NCBI GenBank assembly: GCA_963169055.1
Contig: CAUJFU010000372.1
Location: forward strand, 1-33,417
Direction of reading: 5' to 3'
Source: Myxococcota bacterium
Lineage (GTDB): Bacteria > Myxococcota_C > UBA6777
Length of the DNA stretch: 33,417 bases
Below the pieces are notes generated by a model. The model had not been told where the DNA came from. It ran no database searches and saw nothing but the letters and a program-made list of their open reading frames with translations. The translations under genes and the position numbers were made by a program. This document shows, in pieces, positions 1-7,108 of the stretch; the first letter of the stretch is position 1, and each line of letters begins with the position of its first letter.

Positions 1-97
1 TGTTGCGTGTGCGGCGACCGATATTGCGGGCTTCTTCGCCAAGGACAGAGGCCGCTTTGCCGAGGGCATGGGTCGCTTTTTTGAAGATCGTGAGCAA
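1..97 (-). CDS. 5' fragment of a small helical protein, possibly phasin-like
   Basis: This is the first 32 codons of a minus-strand gene that runs off the left edge. I chose a TTG start at 97-95 because AGGAG lies six bases upstream on the minus strand. The peptide begins LTIFKKATHALGKAAS and continues as an Ala/Lys/Arg-rich amphipathic helix. That composition fits a granule-associated (phasin-like) or other coiled-coil protein, and the neighbours at 340-2117 are PHA-granule genes. The other two minus-strand frames are also open here but have less protein-like composition. Function is inferred from context only, because the visible part is too short for family assignment. Confidence 0.4.
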   Translation of the reverse strand, partial: MLTIFKKATHALGKAASVLGEEARNIGRRTRN

Positions 98-169
98 GCA
101 AGACTCCTTTTTCGTCCGTCGAAAGGGCATCTTGGAAAGAGTTAAGTTTGTCACTATTGTTCTGTCTTT

Positions 170-287
170 GTGGGGCGCGGCCCCACGCCCCGCAAGGGGT
201 CGCAGCCCCCTTGACCCCGTGTTGGCGGAACGAACAGAGGTTTTTTTCCAAACCACAGCACCGCTTGAGGGGCTGCGAACACGGGGG
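170..287 (+). repeat. GC-rich structured repeat, copy A
   Basis: This is the first of three same-strand copies of an element seen again near 19381-19505 and 32929-33054. It opens with the hairpin GTGGGGC-GCG-GCCCCAC (170-186), followed by CCCC-GCAA-GGGG (188-199), which has a GNRA-type tetraloop. A long-range stem follows, CCCCGTGTT (215-223) with AACACGGGG (278-286). In this copy CGCAGCCCC (201-209) could also pair with GGGGCTGCG (269-277), which would interlock with the long stem. The copy lies between two minus-strand genes, so it is antisense to local transcription and its T-tract is short. It could be a mobile repeat or a structured RNA or terminator-like element. Confidence 0.8.
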
Positions 288-339
288 TTTGAGATCGGAG
301 CGCGCACCAAGAGCGACGATACCTTCGATCTTTTCGAGA

Positions 340-645
340 TTAGTGTGTACCGGGATCGGCCATGCCTTTGATCTTGTCGCGCAGCGTTTCAGTGAGGCGA
401 GTGTTGATCTCGGCGATGCGTCGGAGATGATGGAGACTGGCTTCTTGTGAGGATTGGAGGGCTTCAGCGGTTCGCGCCCAGAGGGCTTGTTGAAGTTGCA
501 ATCCTTGTTCGAGGTTGTTGGCTGCGATCTGAGCGAGAGGACGGGCGATCTGGCGCATTGTGTCGATGCCGCTGAGGGCCATACCAAGGCGAAAAACGCG
601 GCGAAGCAGAGGTTTTTTTTCTTTGGATTCAGTCTGTTGTGTCAT
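340..645 (-). CDS. Small helical phasin-like protein
   Basis: The product is 101 residues with a basic N-terminus (KEKKPLLRRVFR) followed by a long predicted helix rich in Ala, Gln, Leu and Glu, for example QIAANNLEQGLQLQQALW. There is no signal peptide or membrane segment. Phasins are small amphipathic helical proteins that coat PHA granules. This length and composition, and the position just downstream of phaR on the same strand, suggest such a role, but no diagnostic motif is visible. The ATG at 645 has AAAGG eight bases upstream. The gap to phaR (646-809) holds a 35 bp tandem repeat, so the two genes may be co-transcribed across it. Confidence 0.65.
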   Translation of the reverse strand: MTQQTESKEKKPLLRRVFRLGMALSGIDTMRQIARPLAQIAANNLEQGLQLQQALWARTAEALQSSQEASLHHLRRIAEINTRLTETLRDKIKGMADPGTH

Positions 646-690
646 TGAAGTGCCTTTGTTTTGGATGGGGTGGATAGGTGACCAAGGCGT

Positions 691-795
691 CTAAAAAGTA
701 TCGCATCGACCGATGTGATGGGGCATCTGAAAACATCGGATGGGCCGAAGCGATGGGACATCTGAAAACATCGGATGGGCCGGTGTAATGGGACA
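691..795. repeat. 35 bp tandem repeat between phaR and the phasin-like gene
   Basis: Two well-matched units, 717-751 and 752-786, share CATCTGAAAACATCGGATGG and flanking bases. A partial third unit starts at 787, and a decayed unit precedes them at about 691-716. The units contain GATG and CATC half-sites, so each can form short inverted pairs. The array lies in the spacer between two minus-strand genes and has no unique spacers, so it is not a CRISPR array. Confidence 0.8.
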
Positions 796-809
796 GACGA
801 TGGGGGGGA

Positions 810-1394
810 TTATCCCGCGCCGTCGTGTTCTTGTGTCATGGCGTCGATCTGGGCTTGCATGGCGGCGAGCTGAAATCGCAGGCGTTCGAGTTCTTCCCAA
901 GGCGAGCCGTCTTCGTCGGTGGGAGGGAGGATTTGAGGCAGTTGGGGCGTGGGGATGGGAGCGAGATCGTGGCGGTTTGCGTTGGGGGACGGGCTGTAAT
1001 CGCGTTGTGCGGCCATAAAGGGAGCGAGTAGCGGATTCATCATCATGGCGGCGCGGGCCCAATGGCCGATCTGGCGTTGGACTTCTCGTTGAGCTTGCCA
1101 TCCCATGGAGAGGTAGCTACGGATGGAGGAACGGACGGCCTTATCGCCTGCTTGGATGACTTGACGCAAAAAGGAGATCGGAAGGGCTTCTTGCTGCGCT
1201 TTGTTTTCGCAGATGATCTGCAACATGATGGCGCGAGTGATATCTTCGCCCGTTTTGGCGTCGAGGACTTGGACATCGAGGCCGTCTTGGATCATCTGCG
1301 CGAGATCTTGCAGAGTGATGTAACAGCTTTCTTGGGTGTTGTACAAGCGACGGTTCGAGTATTTGCGGATCTCTACCGGTCCTTGTTTCTTCAT
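810..1394 (-). CDS. phaR: Polyhydroxyalkanoate synthesis regulator PhaR
   Basis: The product is 194 residues. Residues about 7-70 match the PHA-accumulation regulator DNA-binding domain: EIRKYSNRRLYNTQESCYIT followed by LQDLAQMIQDG and VLDAKTGEDIT. PhaR proteins repress phasin and PHA genes and bind both DNA and PHA granules. The middle (RSYLSMGWQAQREVQRQIGHW) is a helical accumulation-associated region. The C-terminus is Pro-rich, then helical with ERLRFQLAAMQAQID. The ATG at 1394 has AAAGGA eight bases upstream. A candidate operator (1405-1423) overlaps that ribosome binding site, which suggests autorepression. A phasin-like gene lies divergently at 1677. Confidence 0.92.
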   Translation of the reverse strand: MKKQGPVEIRKYSNRRLYNTQESCYITLQDLAQMIQDGLDVQVLDAKTGEDITRAIMLQIICENKAQQEALPISFLRQVIQAGDKAVRSSIRSYLSMGWQAQREVQRQIGHWARAAMMMNPLLAPFMAAQRDYSPSPNANRHDLAPIPTPQLPQILPPTDEDGSPWEELERLRFQLAAMQAQIDAMTQEHDGAG

Positions 1395-1404
1395 CGAATC
1401 TATC

Positions 1405-1423
1405 CTTTGTGCGCTGCAAAAAA
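1405..1423 (-). promoter_or_regulatory. Candidate PhaR operator in the phaR leader
   Basis: The plus strand reads CTTTGTGCGCTGCAAAAAA. It shares the core TTTGTGC-NN-TGCA with the palindrome in front of the divergent phasin-like gene at 1576-1598. It overlaps the phaR ribosome binding site (AAAGGA at 1408-1403). TGC/GCA-rich sites are known for PhaR in other bacteria, so autoregulation is a reasonable inference. Confidence 0.55.
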
Positions 1424-1555
1424 GCGCGTGTTGTGCGCTTTGATGGCGGCCTTCTCTGCGATCGTGGACGGTCTTTCGCTTGTGTTGTTTGCAACCAAGC
1501 GCCCGTCTGTCTGGCTTGATAGGGTATGCAGCAACCCGTTGTGAAAGTCAAGTAC

Positions 1556-1598
1556 ATTTTTGTGCTTTGCAGCATATTTTTGTGCAATGCACAAAAAT
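1556..1598. promoter_or_regulatory. Palindromic operator plus half-site, probable PhaR target
   Basis: A perfect inverted repeat, ATTTTTGTGCA-A-TGCACAAAAAT, spans 1576-1598. The same half-site, ATTTTTGTGC followed by TTTGCA, starts exactly 20 bp upstream at 1556, two helical turns away. The palindrome ends three bases before the -35 box at 1602. Bound protein would therefore sit next to RNA polymerase at the phasin-like promoter. Confidence 0.65.
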
Positions 1599-1601
1599 AG
1601 C

Positions 1602-1631
1602 TTGACAGTGCGATGGGGGCTTGGTTATGCT
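1602..1631 (+). promoter_or_regulatory. Sigma-70-type promoter of the phasin-like gene
   Basis: TTGACA (1602-1607) is a consensus -35 box. TATGCT (1626-1631) lies 18 bp downstream as the -10 box. The start codon of the downstream gene is at 1677, leaving a leader of about 40 bases. The palindromic operator lies immediately upstream. Confidence 0.65.
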
Positions 1632-1676
1632 CAGCGGCGTTTTGGAGGGATGTGTCAAACCAGAGGAAATACGAAG

Positions 1677-2117
1677 ATGTTTGAGCGATACTGGAAGCCG
1701 CGTTTTGATCGGTTGGCGTTGAAGGCCAACGAACGGATCGAGCGGGTGGTACAAAGCGATACCTTTTTGCGTGCATCCGCAGGGCTTTTGGGGGGGGTGA
1801 TGCGGAATCTGCGGATGGTCGAGCAGATGCGTGATCTGTTGCTTTCGCAGCTAGGCGTAGCGATGCGCAGCCACCAGCTCAAGGTGATGCACGGGGTACA
1901 GCGTTTGCTGGCGGAAGTGGAGGATCTGATGGACGAACTCCGCACAGGCCAACAACGGCGAGCAGAAGAGATCGCTCGTTTGATCGCGATGGTCGAACAG
2001 CTTCAAACCCAAGTGACGCAGATGCACGAGCAACTCGATGCGATCCCATCCAAAAAACTTTCGAACGAAGAATCGATCGGCGAGGATGCGACATCGGGTG
2101 CGGTGGCTTCGCTGTAG
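1677..2117 (+). CDS. Phasin-like granule-associated protein
   Basis: The product is 146 residues starting MFERYWKPRFDRLALKANER. It is almost wholly helical, with heptad-like leucines and a coiled-coil stretch at about 75-125 (RLLAEVEDLMDELRT, IAMVEQLQTQVTQMHEQL). There is no signal peptide. The ATG at 1677 was chosen over upstream in-frame starts because AGAGGA lies about nine bases before it and the promoter at 1602-1631 fits it. Promoter, operator and the divergent phaR make it a likely PhaR-repressed phasin, although sequence alone does not prove the family. The last codons are duplicated just after the stop. It may head the run of acyl-CoA ligase genes that starts 76 bases downstream. Confidence 0.75.
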   Translation: MFERYWKPRFDRLALKANERIERVVQSDTFLRASAGLLGGVMRNLRMVEQMRDLLLSQLGVAMRSHQLKVMHGVQRLLAEVEDLMDELRTGQQRRAEEIARLIAMVEQLQTQVTQMHEQLDAIPSKKLSNEESIGEDATSGAVASL

Positions 2118-2156
2118 ATCATTTGCGACACCGCAGTGGCTTCGCTGTAGATCGTT
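2100..2156. repeat. 33 bp tandem duplication of the phasin-like gene tail
   Basis: The segment at 2100-2123, including the TAG stop, recurs at 2133-2156 with two mismatches. The shared core is GTGGCTTCGCTGTAGATC. A shorter echo, GATGGCTTCGAT, follows near 2160. The duplication places a second in-frame-looking tail and stop in the spacer before the next gene. Confidence 0.8.
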
Positions 2157-2193
2157 CGGGATGGCTTCGATTTTTTGAGGATGGGAGAGAGAG

Positions 2194-3708
2194 ATGCGGA
2201 TCAATATTGCGACATGGATCGAGCGGAATGCGACGTTGTATCGGAAAAAACTGGCGATCCAAGACGAGCGCCATGCGTGGAGTTATACGACGCTTTCGCA
2301 TCGGATGAGCCAACTGGCGGCGTTGTTGAAGGGACAAGGTGTGGGGCAAGGAGATCGCGTGGCGGTGTTGTTGCCGAACTGCGCGGAGATGATCGAGGTG
2401 TTGTTTGCTTGTGCGCAGATCGGGGCGATCTATGTGCCGCTGAATTGGCGTTTGGGGGAGGACGAGCTTGCGTATATTTTGCGCGATTGTACGCCCCATT
2501 CTTTGATCTATGCAGGGCGTTGGACAGAACGAGCGCGGAGTTTGGCGGCTCGGATGGAACGAGCGCCTGTGCTGACGGAAGTGGCCGAAGCTTTGGAAGG
2601 ATCGGCGTATGAAGCTGCCTTGCGTGGCGAAGGAGAGTCGCCGTTGGGCGAGCCTGTCGGGGGCGGGGATGACGATTTGATGATCATCTATACGTCCGGT
2701 ACGACGGGGAATCCCAAAGGGGTGGTGTTGACGCACAACAATGTGTTTTGGCAGACGATCAACGGCTGGTCGCTGGGAGTTTCACCGGATACGGTGTGTT
2801 TGGTGTTGTTGCCGTTGTTTCATGTAGGTGGGCTGAATGGTTCGGTGACACCGATGTTGCACGTTGGGGCGACGGTGATCTTGCAGCAAAAGTTTGATGC
2901 GGGTGCGGTGTTGGCATCGATCGAAAAAGACCATGTGACGGGAGTGGTGGGAGTTCCAACGATCTTTCGTTTGATGGCGGATCATCCGCGTTTTGCGGAG
3001 ACGAACTTTGGTTCGTGCCAAGTGCTGTTGAGCGGTGGTGCGCCGTTGCCCGAGTCGTTGATTCAGTTGTACCATGCGCGGGGCTTGGAGTTTCGCCAAG
3101 GGTACGGGTTGACCGAAGCGGCCCCGGGTGTGACGGGGATGGGTCCGGGCGAGTGCTTGCGCAAGGCGGGTAGTGCCGGGCGACAGATCTTGTACACAGA
3201 GGTCAAGGTGGTGGATGACGATGGAAACGCCCTTCCGACGGGAGAGTCTGGCGAGATCGTCGTACGCGGTCCGAATGTGATGAAGGGATATTGGAATCTG
3301 CCCGAAGAGACGGCGAAGACCATCCGCAAGGGTTGGTTGCACACAGGCGATATCGGGCGTTTTGATGAAGAAGGGTTTTTGACGATCGTCGATCGCAAAA
3401 AAGACATGATCATCAGCGGCGGAGAGAATATCTATCCTGCGGAGATCGAAAAGCTTTTGGCAGGTCACCCCGATGTTGCGATGGCGGCGGTGGTGGGGCA
3501 ATCGGAGGAGCGTTGGGGAGAAGTTCCTGTTGCGGTGATCGTGCCGCGCACAGAAGGTTTGACAAGCGAAGCTCTCCACGCCTTTTTGGATGTGCGATTG
3601 GCACGCTACAAGATGCCGAAACACTATCATTTTGTACAAGAATTGCCCTTGAATGCTTCGGGAAAAGTGATCAAAGCAGAAGTCAAAAAACGCCTCGGGA
3701 TTTATTAA
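2194..3708 (+). CDS. Fatty-acid/carboxylate-CoA ligase (AMP-forming)
   Basis: This 504-residue adenylate-forming enzyme should activate a carboxylic acid to its acyl-CoA through an acyl-AMP intermediate in the cytoplasm. Motifs run in the family order: P-loop-like IIYTSGTTGNPKG (164-176), GYGLTEA (303-309), HTGD (383-386), the hinge and C-domain GGENIYPAEIE (409-419), and the catalytic Lys491 in NASGK. Length is typical of short FadD/FadD3-like ligases. No signal peptide is present. The ATG at 2194 follows a GGGAGAGAGAG purine tract. A symporter gene starts 32 bases after its stop, and a second ligase follows that. The exact substrate (fatty, aromatic or alicyclic acid) cannot be read from the sequence. 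Confidence 0.9.
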   Translation: MRINIATWIERNATLYRKKLAIQDERHAWSYTTLSHRMSQLAALLKGQGVGQGDRVAVLLPNCAEMIEVLFACAQIGAIYVPLNWRLGEDELAYILRDCTPHSLIYAGRWTERARSLAARMERAPVLTEVAEALEGSAYEAALRGEGESPLGEPVGGGDDDLMIIYTSGTTGNPKGVVLTHNNVFWQTINGWSLGVSPDTVCLVLLPLFHVGGLNGSVTPMLHVGATVILQQKFDAGAVLASIEKDHVTGVVGVPTIFRLMADHPRFAETNFGSCQVLLSGGAPLPESLIQLYHARGLEFRQGYGLTEAAPGVTGMGPGECLRKAGSAGRQILYTEVKVVDDDGNALPTGESGEIVVRGPNVMKGYWNLPEETAKTIRKGWLHTGDIGRFDEEGFLTIVDRKKDMIISGGENIYPAEIEKLLAGHPDVAMAAVVGQSEERWGEVPVAVIVPRTEGLTSEALHAFLDVRLARYKMPKHYHFVQELPLNASGKVIKAEVKKRLGIY

Positions 3709-3740
3709 TTTTTTCTATCCCAAACGAAAGAGATGTCTCG

Positions 3741-5351
3741 ATGACCAAATTTCAGATGGCTTGGCTTGCGTTGAGCCTGTATGTTGCGGTGACGGTATGG
3801 TTGACGATTCGCGGTTTGTTGAAGACCGATTCGCTAAAGAACTTTGCGGTGGGGAGTCGGGATATCCACCCTGCCTTTGTGGGTCTTTCTTTGACGGCCC
3901 AATTGACGAGTGTTGCGACGTTTGTGGTGAATCCCGGGTTGATCTATGCTTACGGAGTATCGGGTCTTTTGGGGATGGGAGGGGCTGCGTCGTTGGGGAT
4001 TATCTTGGGGTTGGTGTTTTTCTCGAATCGTTTTCGTGCGATGGGGACGCGAGTTGCGGCGTTGTCGGTTCCGCAGTGGATTGGAACGCGTTATCAGTCG
4101 AGGGGGTTGCGGATCTTTTTTGCGATCTTGTCGTTGGCTTTGGTGAGTTTTGTGGTGTTGATCGTCGTTGCCATCGCCAAGGTGTTGTTTGTGATGTTGA
4201 TCCCGCCGCTAGTTTCGATGAAAGAGGCTGCACAGAGCGGACAGGAGCTAGGTGTGATCGCAAAGCTTCTGTACGGCTGGAACATCCGTACGGCAGCAGA
4301 ACAATCGCTGTTTTATCAGCAGGTCTTGGCGGTGGGGGCAGTGGTCTTTGTGTTTTCGTATGTGATGTTGGGTGGGGCGAACACCAGCGCGTACACAAAC
4401 ACGATCCAAGCGATCATCATGTTGGTGGTGGCGCTGATGATGATCGGTAGCGGAGTGCATCTGTTTTTCCAAGAGGGCGGTCTGTTTGGAAAGTTGGCAG
4501 CGATCCAGCCAGAACTCGCGCAGATCACCAATCCAAAGTCGCTGTATTTTCGGAACTTTTTTGAGGTGTTTGTGTGTAACTTTGTAGTGGGATGTGCGAT
4601 CGTGTGCCAGCCGCATATTGTGAGCAAAGCGTTGTACCTCAAGGAAGAACGGGATGTGCGGACGTATTTGTTGGTGGGGTTGTTGGCGGGTGTGGTGTTT
4701 ATGTTGGTGATGTTGGTGGGGTTGTATGCGCGTGTGACGCTGAAGGGGCCGCACAACTTCGACACGGTGGTGATCGTGTATATCATGCAGAATTTTTCGG
4801 CGGCTGCGCAGGTATTGATCAGTGTGGGGCTGTTGGCTGCGGGGATATCGACGCTCGAAGGGATCTTGTTGGCGTTGTCTACGATCTTTTCAAACGATCT
4901 GTATCTGGGATTGCAGCGCGAAGCAGCGAAAGATGAAGCGGAAGAAGCGGCTCGTGCGAAGCGTGCGATGTGGTTTGGGCGCGTGGGGATGGTATTTTTG
5001 GGGATCTTGGCGTTGTGGTTAAGTTTTGCGCAACTCAAGAACCCGACAGGGCGGTCGGTGGCGATCTTTGGCCAGTACGGTGTGTACTTGCTTTTTACGG
5101 TGTCGTTTTTGCCGTTGGCGTGTGGGATGTTTTTTCCGAAGGTGTCGCGGCGTGCGATCGTGATGGGCACGGTGGCTTCGACGGTGACTTACTTTGCGGT
5201 GGCGTTTGGAAAGATCTCGTTTATGCACAACAATCCGGCGTTTTTGGCGACGATGGCGACTTTTTCGGGATGGGCTGTGATCGTCGTGATGTATCTGATT
5301 GGGGATCGTGCAGATGCTTCGGAAAGCGCCGAAGCAGCGAGCGCAAGCTGA
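3741..5351 (+). CDS. Sodium:solute symporter family transporter
   Basis: The 536-residue product is hydrophobic throughout, with about 12-13 membrane spans. The N-terminal pattern, with a first helix followed by LKNFAVGSRDIHPAFVGLSL and TSVATFVVNPGLIYAYGVSG, is that of the SSF (PutP/ActP-like) family, which couples solute uptake to a Na+ gradient. I chose the ATG at 3741 because the product then begins directly before the first membrane helix. An upstream extension would overlap the ligase gene by nearly 200 bases. The ribosome binding site is weak (GAAAGAG). Its place between two acyl-CoA ligases suggests it imports the carboxylate they activate, which is an inference. Confidence 0.88.
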   Translation: MTKFQMAWLALSLYVAVTVWLTIRGLLKTDSLKNFAVGSRDIHPAFVGLSLTAQLTSVATFVVNPGLIYAYGVSGLLGMGGAASLGIILGLVFFSNRFRAMGTRVAALSVPQWIGTRYQSRGLRIFFAILSLALVSFVVLIVVAIAKVLFVMLIPPLVSMKEAAQSGQELGVIAKLLYGWNIRTAAEQSLFYQQVLAVGAVVFVFSYVMLGGANTSAYTNTIQAIIMLVVALMMIGSGVHLFFQEGGLFGKLAAIQPELAQITNPKSLYFRNFFEVFVCNFVVGCAIVCQPHIVSKALYLKEERDVRTYLLVGLLAGVVFMLVMLVGLYARVTLKGPHNFDTVVIVYIMQNFSAAAQVLISVGLLAAGISTLEGILLALSTIFSNDLYLGLQREAAKDEAEEAARAKRAMWFGRVGMVFLGILALWLSFAQLKNPTGRSVAIFGQYGVYLLFTVSFLPLACGMFFPKVSRRAIVMGTVASTVTYFAVAFGKISFMHNNPAFLATMATFSGWAVIVVMYLIGDRADASESAEAASAS

Positions 5352-5436
5352 TGCGGCGCAGCCCAAATGACGACAACACGGGGGGGGACAAGTTATTTCG
5401 ATCCAAGCAGAAGACTAAAAAGCAGCGGAGGTTTGA

Positions 5437-6987
5437 ATGTTTGTCGCGGATTGGCTGCGCAAAAGGTCGCAACTCAGCCCTGAAAAGACCGCCTTGATCG
5501 ATCAAGCAACAGGGCGGCAGGTCTCTTATCGAGCGTGGGATCAACAAGTGCAACGGCTTGCGTTGTATCTGCAAAAGACGTTGGGTGTAGGAAAGGGCGA
5601 TCGTGTGGCGATCTTGGCGATGAATTGCATCGAGTATCTCGATGTGTTCTTTGCTTGTGGTCGCTTGGGAGCGATCTTGCAGAATCTGAACTGGCGTTTG
5701 CAGGTGCGCGAGTTGGATGCGTTGATCGCGGAGTGTCGGCCTATTGCGTTGATCTACGGAGAAGATTTTGGGGATGCGGTGCGTTCGCTACAGGAAAGCC
5801 GCACCGAAGTGGGGACGTGGATCGCATTGACGAAGGCGATCCGTTCGCAAGATCCGTTGCTTTCGGCTTTTGAGGCGATGGATGAGCAAGAGTCTTTGTT
5901 GCCTGTGTCGATTGCCCCCGATGATCCGTGGTTGATCTGCTATACAGGCGGAACGACGGGGCTTCCAAAAGGGGCGACTTTAACGCACGGAAATATCCTT
6001 GCGAACGCGATCAATACGATCATCAGTTGGGAGTTGGATGCGCATGATGTGGCGATCCTCAACGCACCGTTGTTCCATGTGGGCGGATTGAACGTCTTTA
6101 CGACGCCGTTGGTGTATGCAGGTGGCACATCCATTGTTTGCAAAGGTTTTGAGGTTGGGATGGTGTTTGACTTGGTGCGCGACCAAGGAGTGACGGTGTT
6201 TTTCGGCGTTCCGACGATGTTCATCTTGATGCAAGAAGATCCGCGATGGAAAGAAGCGGATTTTTCGGGTACCAAGTTTGTGATCAGCGGTGGTGCGCCG
6301 TGTCCGTTGCCTGTGTTTGAGCGATTTTGGGAAAAAGGCGTACATTTTAAGACGGGTTATGGGTTGACAGAAGCGGGACCGAATAACTTTTGGTTGCCGA
6401 AAGAAGATATCGAGAGAAAGCCGGGTGCTGTAGGTTTTCCGTTGATGCACGTCGAGATCAAAGTGATCCATGAAGACGGAAGTTGCGTGGGAGCGGAAGA
6501 AGTTGGGGAGCTTTGTTTGCGAGGGCCGCATGTGATGGCGGGGTATTGGCAGCGTCCCGAAGCGAGCGCAGAGGTGTTGCGTGAGGGGTGGCTGCATACG
6601 GGCGATCTGGTGCGTGTCGATGCCGAAGGATACGTGAGCATCGTGGGGCGCCTCAAGGATATGTACATCAGCGGCGGCGAGAATGTGTATCCTGCGGAGA
6701 TCGAAAGTGTGTTGCATGAGGCCGAGGGAGTCGCAGAGGCCGCTGTGGTGGGAGTTGCGGATGCACGCTGGGGTGAAGTTGGGCTGGCTCTGATCCGCCG
6801 AGAGGAAGGGGCGCAATGCACCGAGCAAGATATCTTGCGGTATGCACAAGCGCATCTCGCACGCTACAAGATCCCCCGCTATGTCGTTTTTTCCGAGGCT
6901 CTCCCTAAGACAAGCGCAGGAAAGCTCGACAAAAAGGCGATCAAGGCGCGGTTTGATCACGATCTTCCCAAACCGATCAAGATCTAG
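5437..6987 (+). CDS. Fatty-acid/carboxylate-CoA ligase (AMP-forming), paralogue
   Basis: This is a 516-residue adenylate-forming enzyme clearly related to the ligase at 2194-3708. They share, for instance, the PLFHVGGLN stretch and the GVPT(I/M)F segment. Motifs: CYTGGTTGLPKG (168-179), GYGLTEAG (307-314), HTGD (387-390), ISGGENVYPAEIE and catalytic Lys496 in SAGK. The ATG at 5437 is preceded by GGAGG. It ends the probable ligase-symporter-ligase operon. Two non-identical ligases around one transporter suggest either two related substrates or successive activations. The pathway is not shown by the sequence. Confidence 0.9.
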   Translation: MFVADWLRKRSQLSPEKTALIDQATGRQVSYRAWDQQVQRLALYLQKTLGVGKGDRVAILAMNCIEYLDVFFACGRLGAILQNLNWRLQVRELDALIAECRPIALIYGEDFGDAVRSLQESRTEVGTWIALTKAIRSQDPLLSAFEAMDEQESLLPVSIAPDDPWLICYTGGTTGLPKGATLTHGNILANAINTIISWELDAHDVAILNAPLFHVGGLNVFTTPLVYAGGTSIVCKGFEVGMVFDLVRDQGVTVFFGVPTMFILMQEDPRWKEADFSGTKFVISGGAPCPLPVFERFWEKGVHFKTGYGLTEAGPNNFWLPKEDIERKPGAVGFPLMHVEIKVIHEDGSCVGAEEVGELCLRGPHVMAGYWQRPEASAEVLREGWLHTGDLVRVDAEGYVSIVGRLKDMYISGGENVYPAEIESVLHEAEGVAEAAVVGVADARWGEVGLALIRREEGAQCTEQDILRYAQAHLARYKIPRYVVFSEALPKTSAGKLDKKAIKARFDHDLPKPIKI

Positions 6988-7108
6988 GGTGGAGGGTTGA
7001 TTTCAAAGGCTGTCGGTGTATGCTCGGGTGCGTCAAAGGGAAAGGTTCGGATCGACGGTTGATTCGGATGGAATGGGTTGTACGTTGGCGACAAGAGTGT
7101 GGAGATCG

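Noticed and set aside
691-795. Possible CRISPR array
   Set aside because: Units are adjacent with no unique spacers, and there are no cas genes.
2782-3639. Long minus-strand open frame opposite the first acyl-CoA ligase
   Set aside because: It mirrors a gene with full motif order, has His/Arg/Gln-rich composition and no ribosome binding site. The same holds for minus-strand frames opposite 3741-5351 and 5437-6987.
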